Shown here: positions 1 to 7,483 of the stretch, one piece after another
How the letters are laid out: each line of letters opens with the position of its first letter
Numbering within the stretch: the stretch's first letter is position 1
Source of the DNA: Streptomyces sp. NBC_00569
GTDB taxonomy: Bacteria; Actinomycetota; Actinomycetes; Streptomycetales; Streptomycetaceae
DNA length: 64,000 bases
Assembly (NCBI RefSeq): GCF_036345255.1
Contig: NZ_CP107783.1
Location: 7,052,001 to 7,116,000, forward strand
Reading direction: 5' to 3'
The notes under the pieces: model-generated
The model's database searches: none
The model's input: the letters and a program-made list of their open reading frames with translations, nothing else
What the model was told of the DNA's origin: nothing
Made by a program: the position numbers and the translations under genes

Positions 1-627
1 CTCCAGGCCTCCGAGCCGTACCTCGCCGGTGGCGGCGCCTCCCGCAAGGTCGCGCGGCGCGCCGACGGCGGTGTGGACGTCGAGTGGCACGACAGCGCGG
101 CCCGCCACGAGGCCGGTTCGCCGAACGTCATCGGCGTCTACTCCATCGCCTCCGCCTGCAAGGCCCTCACCGAGGCGGGCTTCGACTCGCTCGTCGCCCG
201 TGAGCAGTACCTGATCGGCAAGGTCCGTGACGGCCTCGCCGCCGTACCCGAGGTGAAGGTGCTCTCGCTGTTCGGCGACGACGCCCCGCGCGTCGGTGTC
301 ATCTCCTTCGTCGTCGACGGCTGGAACAGCTCGCACTTCGCGGCCGCGCTCTCCGCCGAGTACGGCATCGGGGTGCGCGACGGCCTCTTCTGTGCTCACC
401 CGCTCGTGCGCACCCTGCTGGGCAGCGACCCGCAGTCGCAGGGGGAGTGCGGGGCGCCCGAGGCCGCGCCCGGCGAGAAGTCCCTCAACGCGATCCGCGT
501 CAGCTTCGGCGCCGGCACCCCGGACGAGCACGTCGAGCGCTTCGTCCGCGCCGTCACCGAGCTGGTCCGCGACGGCGCGCGCTGGAACTACCGCACGGAG
601 GACGGGCGTTGCGTCCCCGCGGTGTGA
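1..627 (+). CDS. Aminotransferase class V-fold PLP-dependent enzyme, C-terminal part
   Basis: The reading frame is open from base 1, so the start lies outside the window; about 208 codons are visible. The visible part looks like the small C-terminal domain of a cysteine desulfurase-like (fold type I, class V) PLP enzyme: a helix-rich stretch after HEAGSPNVIG, a conserved region around HPLVRTLLG, and a final segment with NAIRVSFGAGTPDEHVERF typical of the family end. The PLP lysine would be upstream and is not visible, so the substrate cannot be named. It is followed at 652-678 by a hairpin shared with the converging lrp-like gene. Family confidence is good, exact function low. Confidence 0.75.
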   Translation, partial: LQASEPYLAGGGASRKVARRADGGVDVEWHDSAARHEAGSPNVIGVYSIASACKALTEAGFDSLVAREQYLIGKVRDGLAAVPEVKVLSLFGDDAPRVGVISFVVDGWNSSHFAAALSAEYGIGVRDGLFCAHPLVRTLLGSDPQSQGECGAPEAAPGEKSLNAIRVSFGAGTPDEHVERFVRAVTELVRDGARWNYRTEDGRCVPAV

Positions 628-651
628 TCCGCGGACCGCACCGGACATGAC

Positions 652-678
652 GAAGGCCGCCCCTCGGGGCGGCCTTCG
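652..678. terminator. Bidirectional hairpin between converging genes
   Basis: An 11-bp GC-rich inverted repeat (GAAGGCCGCCC / GGGCGGCCTTC) with a short loop lies between the stop of the aminotransferase on the plus strand and the stop of the Lrp-like gene on the minus strand. The position fits a shared terminator. No long T-run follows, as is common in Streptomyces. Confidence 0.7.
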
Positions 679-696
679 GTCGTCAAGCGGACAGGA

Positions 697-978
697 TCAG
701 GAGTCGAGCCCGATCGCGAACGCCGCCTCCAGGTCGTGCTGCGAGTAGGTGCGGAACGCGACGTGCGTGTCCGTCGCCTCCACGCCCGGGATCTTGCTGA
801 TCTTTCCGGGGATGACGTCCGCCAGGTCGTCGTGGCGCGCGACGCGCACCATGGCGATCAGGTCGTACGTACCGGTCACGGAGAAGACCTCGCTGACGCT
901 GTCGAGGGCGGCGATCGACTCGGCGATCTCGGGGATCCGGTCCACGCTGGTCTTGATGAGCACGATCGCGGTGATCAC
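697..978 (-). CDS. Lrp/AsnC-type ligand-binding domain protein (stand-alone RAM domain)
   Basis: This 93-residue protein consists only of the Lrp/AsnC C-terminal alpha-beta (RAM) sensor domain; no helix-turn-helix is present. It opens with MITAIVLIKT, and contains the FSVTGTYDLIAMVRV strand-turn and a final ATDTHVAFRTYSQ strand typical of the domain. Stand-alone RAM proteins form decamers or octamers and bind amino acids; some modify full-length Lrp proteins or act as independent metabolic sensors. The ligand cannot be read from the sequence. The gene converges with the aminotransferase and lies just downstream of the rhomboid gene on the same strand (40 bp apart), so the two may be co-transcribed. 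Confidence 0.88.
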   Translation of the reverse strand: MITAIVLIKTSVDRIPEIAESIAALDSVSEVFSVTGTYDLIAMVRVARHDDLADVIPGKISKIPGVEATDTHVAFRTYSQHDLEAAFAIGLDS

Positions 979-1018
979 GGCTGGCTGTCTCCCTCGGTGG
1001 CCGTGGCTGGGGCTGCTT

Positions 1019-1801
1019 TCACTCTAGCCCTCCCGTCTCCCGCCCCCCGCCCTTGCGCAGAAGCGCTCCGCGCACCCCGCCCTTTCCCCCGTAGCGCGCC
1101 CACGCGTAGAGGAATCCGACGGAGAACCCGACCAGGTGCGCCAGGTACGCCACCCCGGGCCCCCGGCTGACCTGCCCCGCCGCGGCCCACTGGAGCGCCA
1201 CCCAGAACGGCAGCACCACCCACGCGGGAAAGCGCAGCGGCAGGAAGAACAGGAACGGGAACAGGCTCGTCACGCGCGCCCCGGGGAAGAGATACAGGAA
1301 CGCCCCGAGCACCGCGGAGATCGCCCCTGAGGCGCCCACCAGGGTCTGCTCGGAGCCCGCGTACGCGATCGCGTAGCCGAGCAGCGCCACGCAGCCGGAG
1401 AGCAGGTAGAAGAGGGCGAACTGGAAGTGGCCCATACGTTCTTCGACCATCGCGCCGAAGACGTACAGGAAGAGCATGTTGCCGAGCAGGTGCAGCCAGC
1501 TGCCGTGGACGAAGAGGGCCGTGACGGTGGTGAGCGCGGCGCGTGGGGAGCCGGTGAGCAGCTGGGCGGGGATCACGCCCCAGCGGGCGAAGTAGTCGCT
1601 CTGCGCGGCGAGCAACCGGTCGCCCGTGCCGTAGACGGGGTTGAACCCGGACGCCGGGGACAGCAGGAAGGCCGCGCAGCACAGCACGATCAGCCCGTAC
1701 GTCACCGGTGCCGGCTGGTTCCTGACGGTCGACCTGACCGTTCTGCCCGCCGCCGCACCCCAATTGTCGATCATGTTCCAGATCATGACGTAACGGTGCA
1801 C
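1019..1801 (-). CDS. Rhomboid family intramembrane serine protease
   Basis: A 260-residue polytopic membrane protein with the rhomboid catalytic set: the HxxxN motif at His104-Asn108 (HLLGN), the nucleophile Ser158 in GASGA, and the dyad histidine His222 in YLAHLVGF. About six hydrophobic segments are visible between residues 34 and 235, and the C-terminus is short, basic and Gly-rich. Rhomboids cleave single-pass membrane substrates inside the bilayer; the substrate is unknown here. The start shown gives a short N-terminal extension; the internal Met at residue 6 or 10 is possible. The gene diverges from the small zinc-ribbon gene at 1931. Confidence 0.9.
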   Translation of the reverse strand: MHRYVMIWNMIDNWGAAAGRTVRSTVRNQPAPVTYGLIVLCCAAFLLSPASGFNPVYGTGDRLLAAQSDYFARWGVIPAQLLTGSPRAALTTVTALFVHGSWLHLLGNMLFLYVFGAMVEERMGHFQFALFYLLSGCVALLGYAIAYAGSEQTLVGASGAISAVLGAFLYLFPGARVTSLFPFLFFLPLRFPAWVVLPFWVALQWAAAGQVSRGPGVAYLAHLVGFSVGFLYAWARYGGKGGVRGALLRKGGGRETGGLE

Positions 1802-1930
1802 ACCTGCCCAGACGGCCTGCCGGGATTCCCCACTGTGGACGCCCGCGCGGGGGGTCCCCGTCAGGCCGTAGGGTTACGGGCACCACGCACCACGGAAAAC
1901 GTACGACCCCGAAAGAAGGCGACAGCCCCG

Positions 1931-2170
1931 ATGACGGTTCCCCTGCCGACCGCCGAGACCCGTTGGCGCTGCACTCTCTGCGGCAACCTCACGCGATTCG
2001 ACGTGACCCGCTCGTCGAAGGTCGTCGAATACGTACACCTCGACCTCGCGGGTGACCCGAAGGTCGAGGAGCGCGAGGTGGTCAGTGAGACCATCGAGTC
2101 GGTCCGCTGCCGCTGGTGCAACGCGGTGGATCAGGTCGAACTCGTGGACAGGCCGGGCGCCGACTCCTGA
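1931..2170 (+). CDS. Small zinc-ribbon-like protein (79 aa)
   Basis: A 79-residue protein with two CxxC pairs, CTLC near residue 15 and CRWC near residue 58, separated by an acidic beta-rich stretch. The arrangement matches a zinc ribbon or rubredoxin-like knuckle and suggests one bound Zn2+. I recognise it as a conserved Streptomyces hypothetical but know no function. The ATG is preceded by a purine-rich sequence (CGAAAGAAGG) about 16 bp upstream, so the RBS is not ideal. It sits 43 bp before the NYN-domain gene, in the same direction, and may be co-transcribed with it; a role in RNA metabolism would be inference only. Confidence 0.75.
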   Translation: MTVPLPTAETRWRCTLCGNLTRFDVTRSSKVVEYVHLDLAGDPKVEEREVVSETIESVRCRWCNAVDQVELVDRPGADS

Positions 2171-2213
2171 GAGGGAGCGGACCCCCCAGAAATTACGGAC
2201 ATTGGGGTGACGG

Positions 2214-3563
2214 ATGGTGGAGAGCGAAGGCGGGGAGGCCGGGGACGGCGCCGCTGAGGTGCTCGACCGGCCGTTGCCCGAAGGTGTGCGGCGCCGGGTC
2301 GTGCAGATCGTCTCGGACGGCTTCGGCGGGCTGACGGTCGCCGAACTGCCGCCTCAGTTGCGGCAGTATGCGCGCTTCACCCCGACCCGGCGCGCCAAGT
2401 TCGCCGGCAATGCCATGGCCGCCGCCGTGGAGAGCGACACGCTCTTCCGCCAGCGCATCGGTGAACGCCTCAGGGAGGCTCAGCCGGAGCTCGCCGGCGC
2501 CCTGGACGCCGGGGCGCCGCCGCCCGCCGCCGACCCCCTCGACGTGGCCGCCGCGGCCTATGTGCTGCGGCCCACGGGCTGGGTGAAGCTCGTCGCGGCC
2601 GCCGGCGAGGAGGCCGTGCGGGCCGACGCCGAGCGCGCCGACGAGGAGGCGAGGGCCGAGCTGGAGCGGCTGCGCGCGGAGGTCGAGGCCGCCCGCGAGC
2701 AGACGAGGTCCGAGACCGAACGGCTGCGCACGGAGCTGGAGTCGGCGAAGAAGGAGGCCGAGTCCCTGCACCGCAAGCTGCGCAGCGCCCTCAGTGACGT
2801 CAAGCGCGGCGAGGCGGCCCTGCGCAAGGTCCACGGCGAGACCGAGGCCGTACGGGCCGAGACGCATGCGCAGCTGTCCGCCGCCGACAGCGAGACGCGG
2901 CGGCTCAAGGCCCGGCTCGGCGAGACGGAGGCGGCGCTGGAGGCCTCCCGCAAGGCGGCGCGCGAGGGCCGCAGCGTCGAGGACATGCGCGTACGGCTGC
3001 TGCTCGACACCGTCCTGGAGTCCGCCCAGGGGCTGCGCCGCGAGCTGGCGCTGCCGCCCGTGTCCGTGCGCCCCGCCGAGACCGTGGACGCCGTCGAACC
3101 CGGGCGGATGTCGCCCAAGGACATCGCGGCCCGCGCCCTGTCCGAGCACGACCCCGCCATCCTGGACCAGCTGCTCGCCCTGCCGCAGGCCCATCTCGTG
3201 GTCGACGGCTACAACGTCACCAAGACCGGCTATCCGACGATGCCGCTGGAGAAGCAGCGGCTGAGGCTGCTCGGCTCGCTCTCCCAGCTCGCCGCGCAGA
3301 CCGGCGCCGAGGTCACCTGCGTCTTCGACGGCGCGGAACTCGCCGCGCCCGTGCTGCTCGCGCCGCCGCGCGGGGTGCGTGTGCTCTTCTCGAAGGCGGG
3401 TGTGACCGCCGACGAACTGATCCGCCAGCTGGTGCGCGCCGAACCCTCGGGACGGCCCGTGGTGGTCGTCTCCACGGACCGCGAGGTGGCCGACGGGGTC
3501 GCCAAGTCGGGTGCCCGTCCCGTCGCCTCCGTGACGCTCCTGAAGCGTCTCTCGCGCGGCTGA
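2214..3563 (+). CDS. NYN/YacP-type PIN nuclease with central coiled coil
   Basis: A 449-residue protein in three parts: an N-terminal helical domain (about 1-125), a long Glu/Arg-rich coiled coil (about 130-260), and a C-terminal NYN (YacP/Rae1-like) PIN-fold domain beginning at LVVDGYNV with Asp330. Further acidic positions of the fold are visible in CVFDGAE and STDREVAD, consistent with a metal-binding RNase site. YacP-family proteins include ribosome-associated endoribonucleases. The extra coiled coil suggests oligomerisation or attachment to a partner. Specific substrate unknown. ATG chosen; an in-frame GTG lies two codons upstream. Confidence 0.85.
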   Translation: MVESEGGEAGDGAAEVLDRPLPEGVRRRVVQIVSDGFGGLTVAELPPQLRQYARFTPTRRAKFAGNAMAAAVESDTLFRQRIGERLREAQPELAGALDAGAPPPAADPLDVAAAAYVLRPTGWVKLVAAAGEEAVRADAERADEEARAELERLRAEVEAAREQTRSETERLRTELESAKKEAESLHRKLRSALSDVKRGEAALRKVHGETEAVRAETHAQLSAADSETRRLKARLGETEAALEASRKAAREGRSVEDMRVRLLLDTVLESAQGLRRELALPPVSVRPAETVDAVEPGRMSPKDIAARALSEHDPAILDQLLALPQAHLVVDGYNVTKTGYPTMPLEKQRLRLLGSLSQLAAQTGAEVTCVFDGAELAAPVLLAPPRGVRVLFSKAGVTADELIRQLVRAEPSGRPVVVVSTDREVADGVAKSGARPVASVTLLKRLSRG

Positions 3564-3743
3564 CCGACTGCCGCGCAGGTTCCGGCCCTTCGCCACATAG
3601 GCAACGTAGGTCTCATACGTAACCTCTGGGCCTGATGCCCGAATTGGCGGATCGTTTACGCAACGTAGTGTCAAACGAGCATTACCGCACGTGAGTTGAG
3701 TGCAAAGAATGCGCTCGGTGACCGACTTTTTTCCCGTCAGGAT

Positions 3744-3773
3744 TTGAACTGATCACAGGAAGGTCACTAAGGT
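3744..3773 (+). promoter_or_regulatory. Candidate vegetative promoter of the first NlpC/P60 gene
   Basis: TTGAAC (3744-3749) and TAAGGT (3768-3773) are separated by 18 bp, a good match to the HrdB-type consensus. The predicted transcript has a leader of about 100 nt before the GTG at 3881. The gap from 3564 to 3880 otherwise holds only a weak TCGG-TGA-CCGA hairpin followed by a T-run at 3718-3732, which could end the upstream NYN transcript. I saw no ydaO/c-di-AMP riboswitch consensus in it. Confidence 0.5.
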
Positions 3774-3880
3774 CTGGCCTCGAACCTCCGCTCGGGTGAT
3801 CGCTCATCGGGAGTGACGGCAGAGGGTCACCGCCCACCGGCGTGTCGGTAGGCGGCTGGAGGAAGAAGGAGCTCGCCTTC

Positions 3881-4912
3881 GTGGCGTCCCACCGTCGACC
3901 CAAGCAGCCGAGCCGCACCCGTGTGACCGTGCTCACCGCAACCGCCGCCGCAGCCGTGGCCCTCACGTCGCAGGCGGCACAGGCCGCGCCGAAGCCGAGC
4001 AAGAGCGAGGTCAAGGCCAAGGTCGACAAGCTCTACGAAGAGGCGGAGAAGGCCACCGACAAGTACAACGGGGCCAAGGAGAAGCAGAAGAAGCTCGAGA
4101 AGGAGATCGGCGACCTCCAGGACAAGGTCGCCCGCGGCCAGGAGGACCTCAACGAGCTTCGCTCCGGCCTCGGTTCGATGGCCAGCGCGCAGTACCGCTC
4201 CGGCGGCATCGACCCCTCCGTCCAGCTCTTCCTCTCCGCCGACCCGGACGACTTCCTGGACAAGGCCTCCACGCTCGACCAGCTCAGCGGTCAGCAGGTC
4301 GAGGGCCTGAAGAAGATCCAGGAGAAGCAGCGTTCGCTGGCGCAGGAGCGCCAGGAGGCCGCCGACAAGCTCAAGGACCTCGCCGACACCCGCACGGAAC
4401 TCGGCAAGAAGAAGCAGCAGGTCCAGAGCAAGCTCAGCGCCGCGCAGAAGCTCCTCAACACCCTCACCGCCGCCGAGCGCCAGAAGATGGCCGCCGACGA
4501 CGCCCGCGCGAGCCGCTCCGCCGGCGCCCGCGTCGACCTCGGCAACGAGGTCCCGGCCTCCAAGCGCGGCGCCGCCGCCCTGAGCGCCGCCGCCACCCAG
4601 CTCGGCAAGCCGTACGTCTCCGGCGGCACGGGCCCCAACTCCTACGACTGCTCCGGGCTCACCCAGTGGTCGTACGGACAGGCCGGTGTGGGCATAACCC
4701 GGACCACGTACACGCAGCAGAACGACGGCCCGAAGATCGGCATGAGCCAGCTCAGGCCGGGTGACCTGGTCTTCTTCAACAACCTCGCGCACGTGGGCCT
4801 GTACGCCGGCAACGGCCAGGTGCTGCACGCCCCGCACCCCGGCGCCGTCGTCCGCTACGAGTCGATGAGCACCGTCGGTTCGTTCCAGTTCGGCGTCCGC
4901 ATCTCCGGCTGA
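3881..4912 (+). CDS. Secreted NlpC/P60 peptidoglycan endopeptidase (RipA-like), copy 1
   Basis: A 343-residue protein with an N-terminal signal peptide (basic HRRPKQPSR, hydrophobic Ala-rich core, AQAAP cleavage site), a long coiled coil (about 50-215) and a C-terminal NlpC/P60 domain. The catalytic Cys257 lies in YDCSGL and His304 in HVGLYAGN. Such enzymes cut D-iGlu-diaminopimelate stem-peptide bonds and work in growth, germination and sporulation. The GTG at 3881 is chosen because AAGGAG precedes it by 8 bp and it gives a normal signal peptide; a GTG at 3842 is open but would add 13 residues before the positive region. A paralogue follows 241 bp downstream. Confidence 0.92.
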   Translation: MASHRRPKQPSRTRVTVLTATAAAAVALTSQAAQAAPKPSKSEVKAKVDKLYEEAEKATDKYNGAKEKQKKLEKEIGDLQDKVARGQEDLNELRSGLGSMASAQYRSGGIDPSVQLFLSADPDDFLDKASTLDQLSGQQVEGLKKIQEKQRSLAQERQEAADKLKDLADTRTELGKKKQQVQSKLSAAQKLLNTLTAAERQKMAADDARASRSAGARVDLGNEVPASKRGAAALSAAATQLGKPYVSGGTGPNSYDCSGLTQWSYGQAGVGITRTTYTQQNDGPKIGMSQLRPGDLVFFNNLAHVGLYAGNGQVLHAPHPGAVVRYESMSTVGSFQFGVRISG

Positions 4913-4993
4913 GAACCCGGTCCGGCTCCGCCGGGGGAGCGCCACGCGAGAGCGCGCCCGTTCGGGCGAATTCCGGCATCACCCGCTTACCCC

Positions 4994-5029
4994 ACGCCCC
5001 GCCCATGACCTGCGTCATAGGCGGGGCGT
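4994..5029 (+). terminator. Terminator after NlpC/P60 copy 1
   Basis: A near-perfect 16-bp inverted repeat (arms beginning ACGCCCCGCC and ending GGCGGGGCGT, extended by ATGAC/GTCAT) with a short loop, followed by GCGTTTTCC. It lies between the two NlpC/P60 genes and indicates separate transcription units. Confidence 0.75.
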
Positions 5030-5053
5030 CGCGTTTTCCGCCCATAGCGGTCG

Positions 5054-5083
5054 TTGGCCGCGCCCGCCCCTCGCGGCTACTGT
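5054..5083 (+). promoter_or_regulatory. Candidate promoter of NlpC/P60 copy 2
   Basis: TTGGCC (5054-5059) and TACTGT (5078-5083) are 18 bp apart, just downstream of the terminator of copy 1 and about 65 bp before the GTG at 5154. Match to consensus only. Confidence 0.35.
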
Positions 5084-5153
5084 CGCCCCGCATTCCCCCG
5101 ACCGGGTTCTCCGGCCGGGGGTCGTTCGTCAGCGGAAGGGGGAGCGGCTACTC

Positions 5154-6212
5154 GTGGGGTCTCATCGCCGTCCCGCACAGTCCGGCCTCGACCGGAGCGC
5201 GCGCGGCTCCACTGTCAGCCTCCTGTCGGCCGTGTCAGCCGTGTCCGCCGTGGCGGCCACCGCCGCCGGGCTCGCCGCCGTCCCCGCGGGCGCCGCGCCG
5301 CAGGACCGCCCGTCCGGCACCCGGGCCGAGGTCGACCGTCTCTTCGAGCAGGCCGAGCAGGCCACCGAGGCGTTCAACAAGGCCGACGAGCGCGCCGACA
5401 AGCTCCGCGACGAACTGGCGGACCTTCAAGACAGCGTCGCCCGCGGGCAGGAGCGGATCAACACCATGCGTGGCGCACTCGGTTCGCTCGCCGGCGCCCA
5501 GTACCGCTCGGGCGGCATCGACCCCGCTCTCGCCCTGCTCCTGTCGTCGGACCCCGACGGCTATCTCGACAAGGCGTCCGTCCTCGACCGCATCACCGCC
5601 CGCCAGGCCGGCGAACTCACCGAACTGCAGCGGGCGCAGCGCGACCTGTCCCAGGAACGCGCCGAGGCCACCCTCAAGCTCGTCGACCTGGAGCGCTCCC
5701 GCAAGGCCGTCGCCGGGCACAAGCGGACCGTCGAGGACAAGCTCGCCAAGGCCCGCCGTCTGCTCGACTCCCTGCCCGCCTCGCAGCGTGAGGCCTACGA
5801 GCGCGCCTCGCGCGGTGGCGTGCGCGACGGCGTCCCCGACCTGTCGGGCGCGGGCGTGCCGTCGTCCGGCAGGGCCGCCGCGGCGGTGGCGGCCGCCATG
5901 TCCGCGGTCGGCAAGCCGTACGTGTGGGGCGCCAACGGGCCCTCCGGATTCGACTGTTCGGGCCTCATGCAGTGGTCGTACGCGCAGGCGGGCGTGGGCC
6001 TGCCGCGGACCTCTCAGGCCCAGCGGTACGCGGGCCGGCAGGTGCCGCTGTCCCAGGCGCGGCCCGGCGATCTCGTCGCCTACCGATCGGACGCCAGCCA
6101 CATCGGGATGTACGTGGGCAACGGCCAGGTCATCCACGCCCCCTACCCCGGCGCGCCCGTGCGCTACGACCCGGTGGGCATGATGCCCGTGTCGTCCGTG
6201 ACCCGGGTCTGA
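5154..6212 (+). CDS. Secreted NlpC/P60 peptidoglycan endopeptidase, copy 2
   Basis: A 352-residue paralogue of the preceding gene with the same order of parts: signal peptide ending near VPAGAAPQ, coiled coil (about 55-225), and NlpC/P60 domain with Cys268 in FDCSGL and His316 in SHIGMYVGN. GTG start, preceded by GAAGGGGGA at a suitable distance. Compared with copy 1 the coiled coil shares the QYRSGGID segment and register, showing tandem duplication, while the linker before the catalytic domain differs. The hairpin at 4994-5029 and a separate promoter candidate suggest the two copies are expressed independently, perhaps at different growth stages. Confidence 0.92.
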   Translation: MGSHRRPAQSGLDRSARGSTVSLLSAVSAVSAVAATAAGLAAVPAGAAPQDRPSGTRAEVDRLFEQAEQATEAFNKADERADKLRDELADLQDSVARGQERINTMRGALGSLAGAQYRSGGIDPALALLLSSDPDGYLDKASVLDRITARQAGELTELQRAQRDLSQERAEATLKLVDLERSRKAVAGHKRTVEDKLAKARRLLDSLPASQREAYERASRGGVRDGVPDLSGAGVPSSGRAAAAVAAAMSAVGKPYVWGANGPSGFDCSGLMQWSYAQAGVGLPRTSQAQRYAGRQVPLSQARPGDLVAYRSDASHIGMYVGNGQVIHAPYPGAPVRYDPVGMMPVSSVTRV

Positions 6213-6261
6213 GCGGTCGAGGCAGGCGGGGCCCGGCGCGGCGGGCCGTACGATCGGGAGG

Positions 6262-7470
6262 ATGGCTGGTCGTGGGCGTGGTGCGGGTGGAGCGGGGGCG
6301 TGCGTCGCGCTGCTGTCCGTGGCCGCCCTGCTCGCCGGGCTCGTCGGCTGCGGCGGGGGAGCGGCGCGGGACACCGCCCGGGGCGATGTGCAGCACACCC
6401 TCGACCGCAGGGCCGATGCGGTCCTCGCCCGGGATCAGGCCGCGTACCGGGCCACCGGCAGCGCGGACGCCGAGGTCCCGACGAACCTCACCGACGTCCC
6501 GCTGACCTCCTGGACGTACCGGCTCACGCGCCTGGACCGTTCCGGCAGCCGTGCCACGGCCGGCGCGGAACTGCGCTACCGGATCAAGGGCTACGACAGC
6601 GCCCCCGTCGTCTCCGGGCGCTCCCTGGAGCTCGAACTGCGCGAGGGCCGCTGGTACGTGACCGCCGACCGGCCCGCCCCGAACACCGGCGAGCAGCTCT
6701 GGGAACAGGGCAGGGTCGTCGTCGAGCGGGGCGCGCACAGTCTCGTCCTCGGCGTCGGCAGGTCCCACGGCGCGCTGGGCGACTACGCGGACCTCGCCGA
6801 CGAGGCCGTGCCCGCCGTGAGCGACGCCTGGGGGTCCGGCTGGGCCCGGCGGGTCGTGGTCCTCGTCCCGAAGTCCCTCGACGGCATGGGGGCGCTGCTC
6901 GGGTCCCCCGCCGCCGGGTACCGGGGGATCGCCGCGGTGACGACCGGCGAGGCGGGGGCACCGGGGCGCACGCCGGCCGACCGGATCATCGTGAACCCGG
7001 ACGCGTACGGGGTGCTCGGCTCCTTCGGCAAGCAGGTCGTCCTCACGCACGAGACGACCCACGTCGCCACGCGCGCGGCGACGTCGGGCGCGACCCCGCT
7101 GTGGCTGTCCGAGGGGTACGCGGACTGGGTCGGCTACCGCCGCACCGGCCGCTCCGCGGGGCAGGCCGCGCCGGAGCTGGAGCGCGCGGTGCGGCTCGGC
7201 CGGCTGCCGGCCGCGCTCCCCACCGACCCGGACTTCGGGTTCTCCGGCGACGCGGGGCGGCTCGCGCAGGCGTACGAGGGCGGGTGGCTGGCCTGCCGGA
7301 TGATCGCCGACCGCTGGGGCGAGACGAAGCTGAACGACTTCTACCGCGCGGTGGGGAAGCACAAGCGGCGGACCGGGGCGGTCGAGGAGGCGATGGCGAG
7401 CGTGCTCGGGACGACGGAGGAGAAGTTCACGGCGCAGTGGCGGGACTATCTGCGGGTCCAGCTCGGCTGA
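6262..7470 (+). CDS. Lipoprotein with gluzincin-like HExxH peptidase domain
   Basis: A 402-residue exported lipoprotein. The N-terminus has a hydrophobic core and a lipobox LVGC with the acylated Cys30. Residues about 45-170 look like an NTF2/SnoaL-type helper domain; the C-terminal half carries HETTH (His263, Glu264, His267) and, downstream, LSEGYADWVGY whose Glu is the likely third zinc ligand, as in the peptidase MA family. Substrate unknown; surface location is inferred from the lipobox. GGGAGG directly abuts the ATG, too close for an RBS, while TACGAT at 6249-6254 would place the transcript start at or near the ATG, so a leaderless mRNA is possible. Confidence 0.85.
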   Translation: MAGRGRGAGGAGACVALLSVAALLAGLVGCGGGAARDTARGDVQHTLDRRADAVLARDQAAYRATGSADAEVPTNLTDVPLTSWTYRLTRLDRSGSRATAGAELRYRIKGYDSAPVVSGRSLELELREGRWYVTADRPAPNTGEQLWEQGRVVVERGAHSLVLGVGRSHGALGDYADLADEAVPAVSDAWGSGWARRVVVLVPKSLDGMGALLGSPAAGYRGIAAVTTGEAGAPGRTPADRIIVNPDAYGVLGSFGKQVVLTHETTHVATRAATSGATPLWLSEGYADWVGYRRTGRSAGQAAPELERAVRLGRLPAALPTDPDFGFSGDAGRLAQAYEGGWLACRMIADRWGETKLNDFYRAVGKHKRRTGAVEEAMASVLGTTEEKFTAQWRDYLRVQLG

Positions 7471-7483
7471 CCGGCCGGCGGGG

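Noticed and set aside
3564..3880. Possible c-di-AMP (ydaO) riboswitch before the first NlpC/P60 gene
   Set aside because: Such riboswitches control some Streptomyces wall hydrolases, but I could not find the conserved CCGACAGCTAACC-like and GAATCC-like blocks here.
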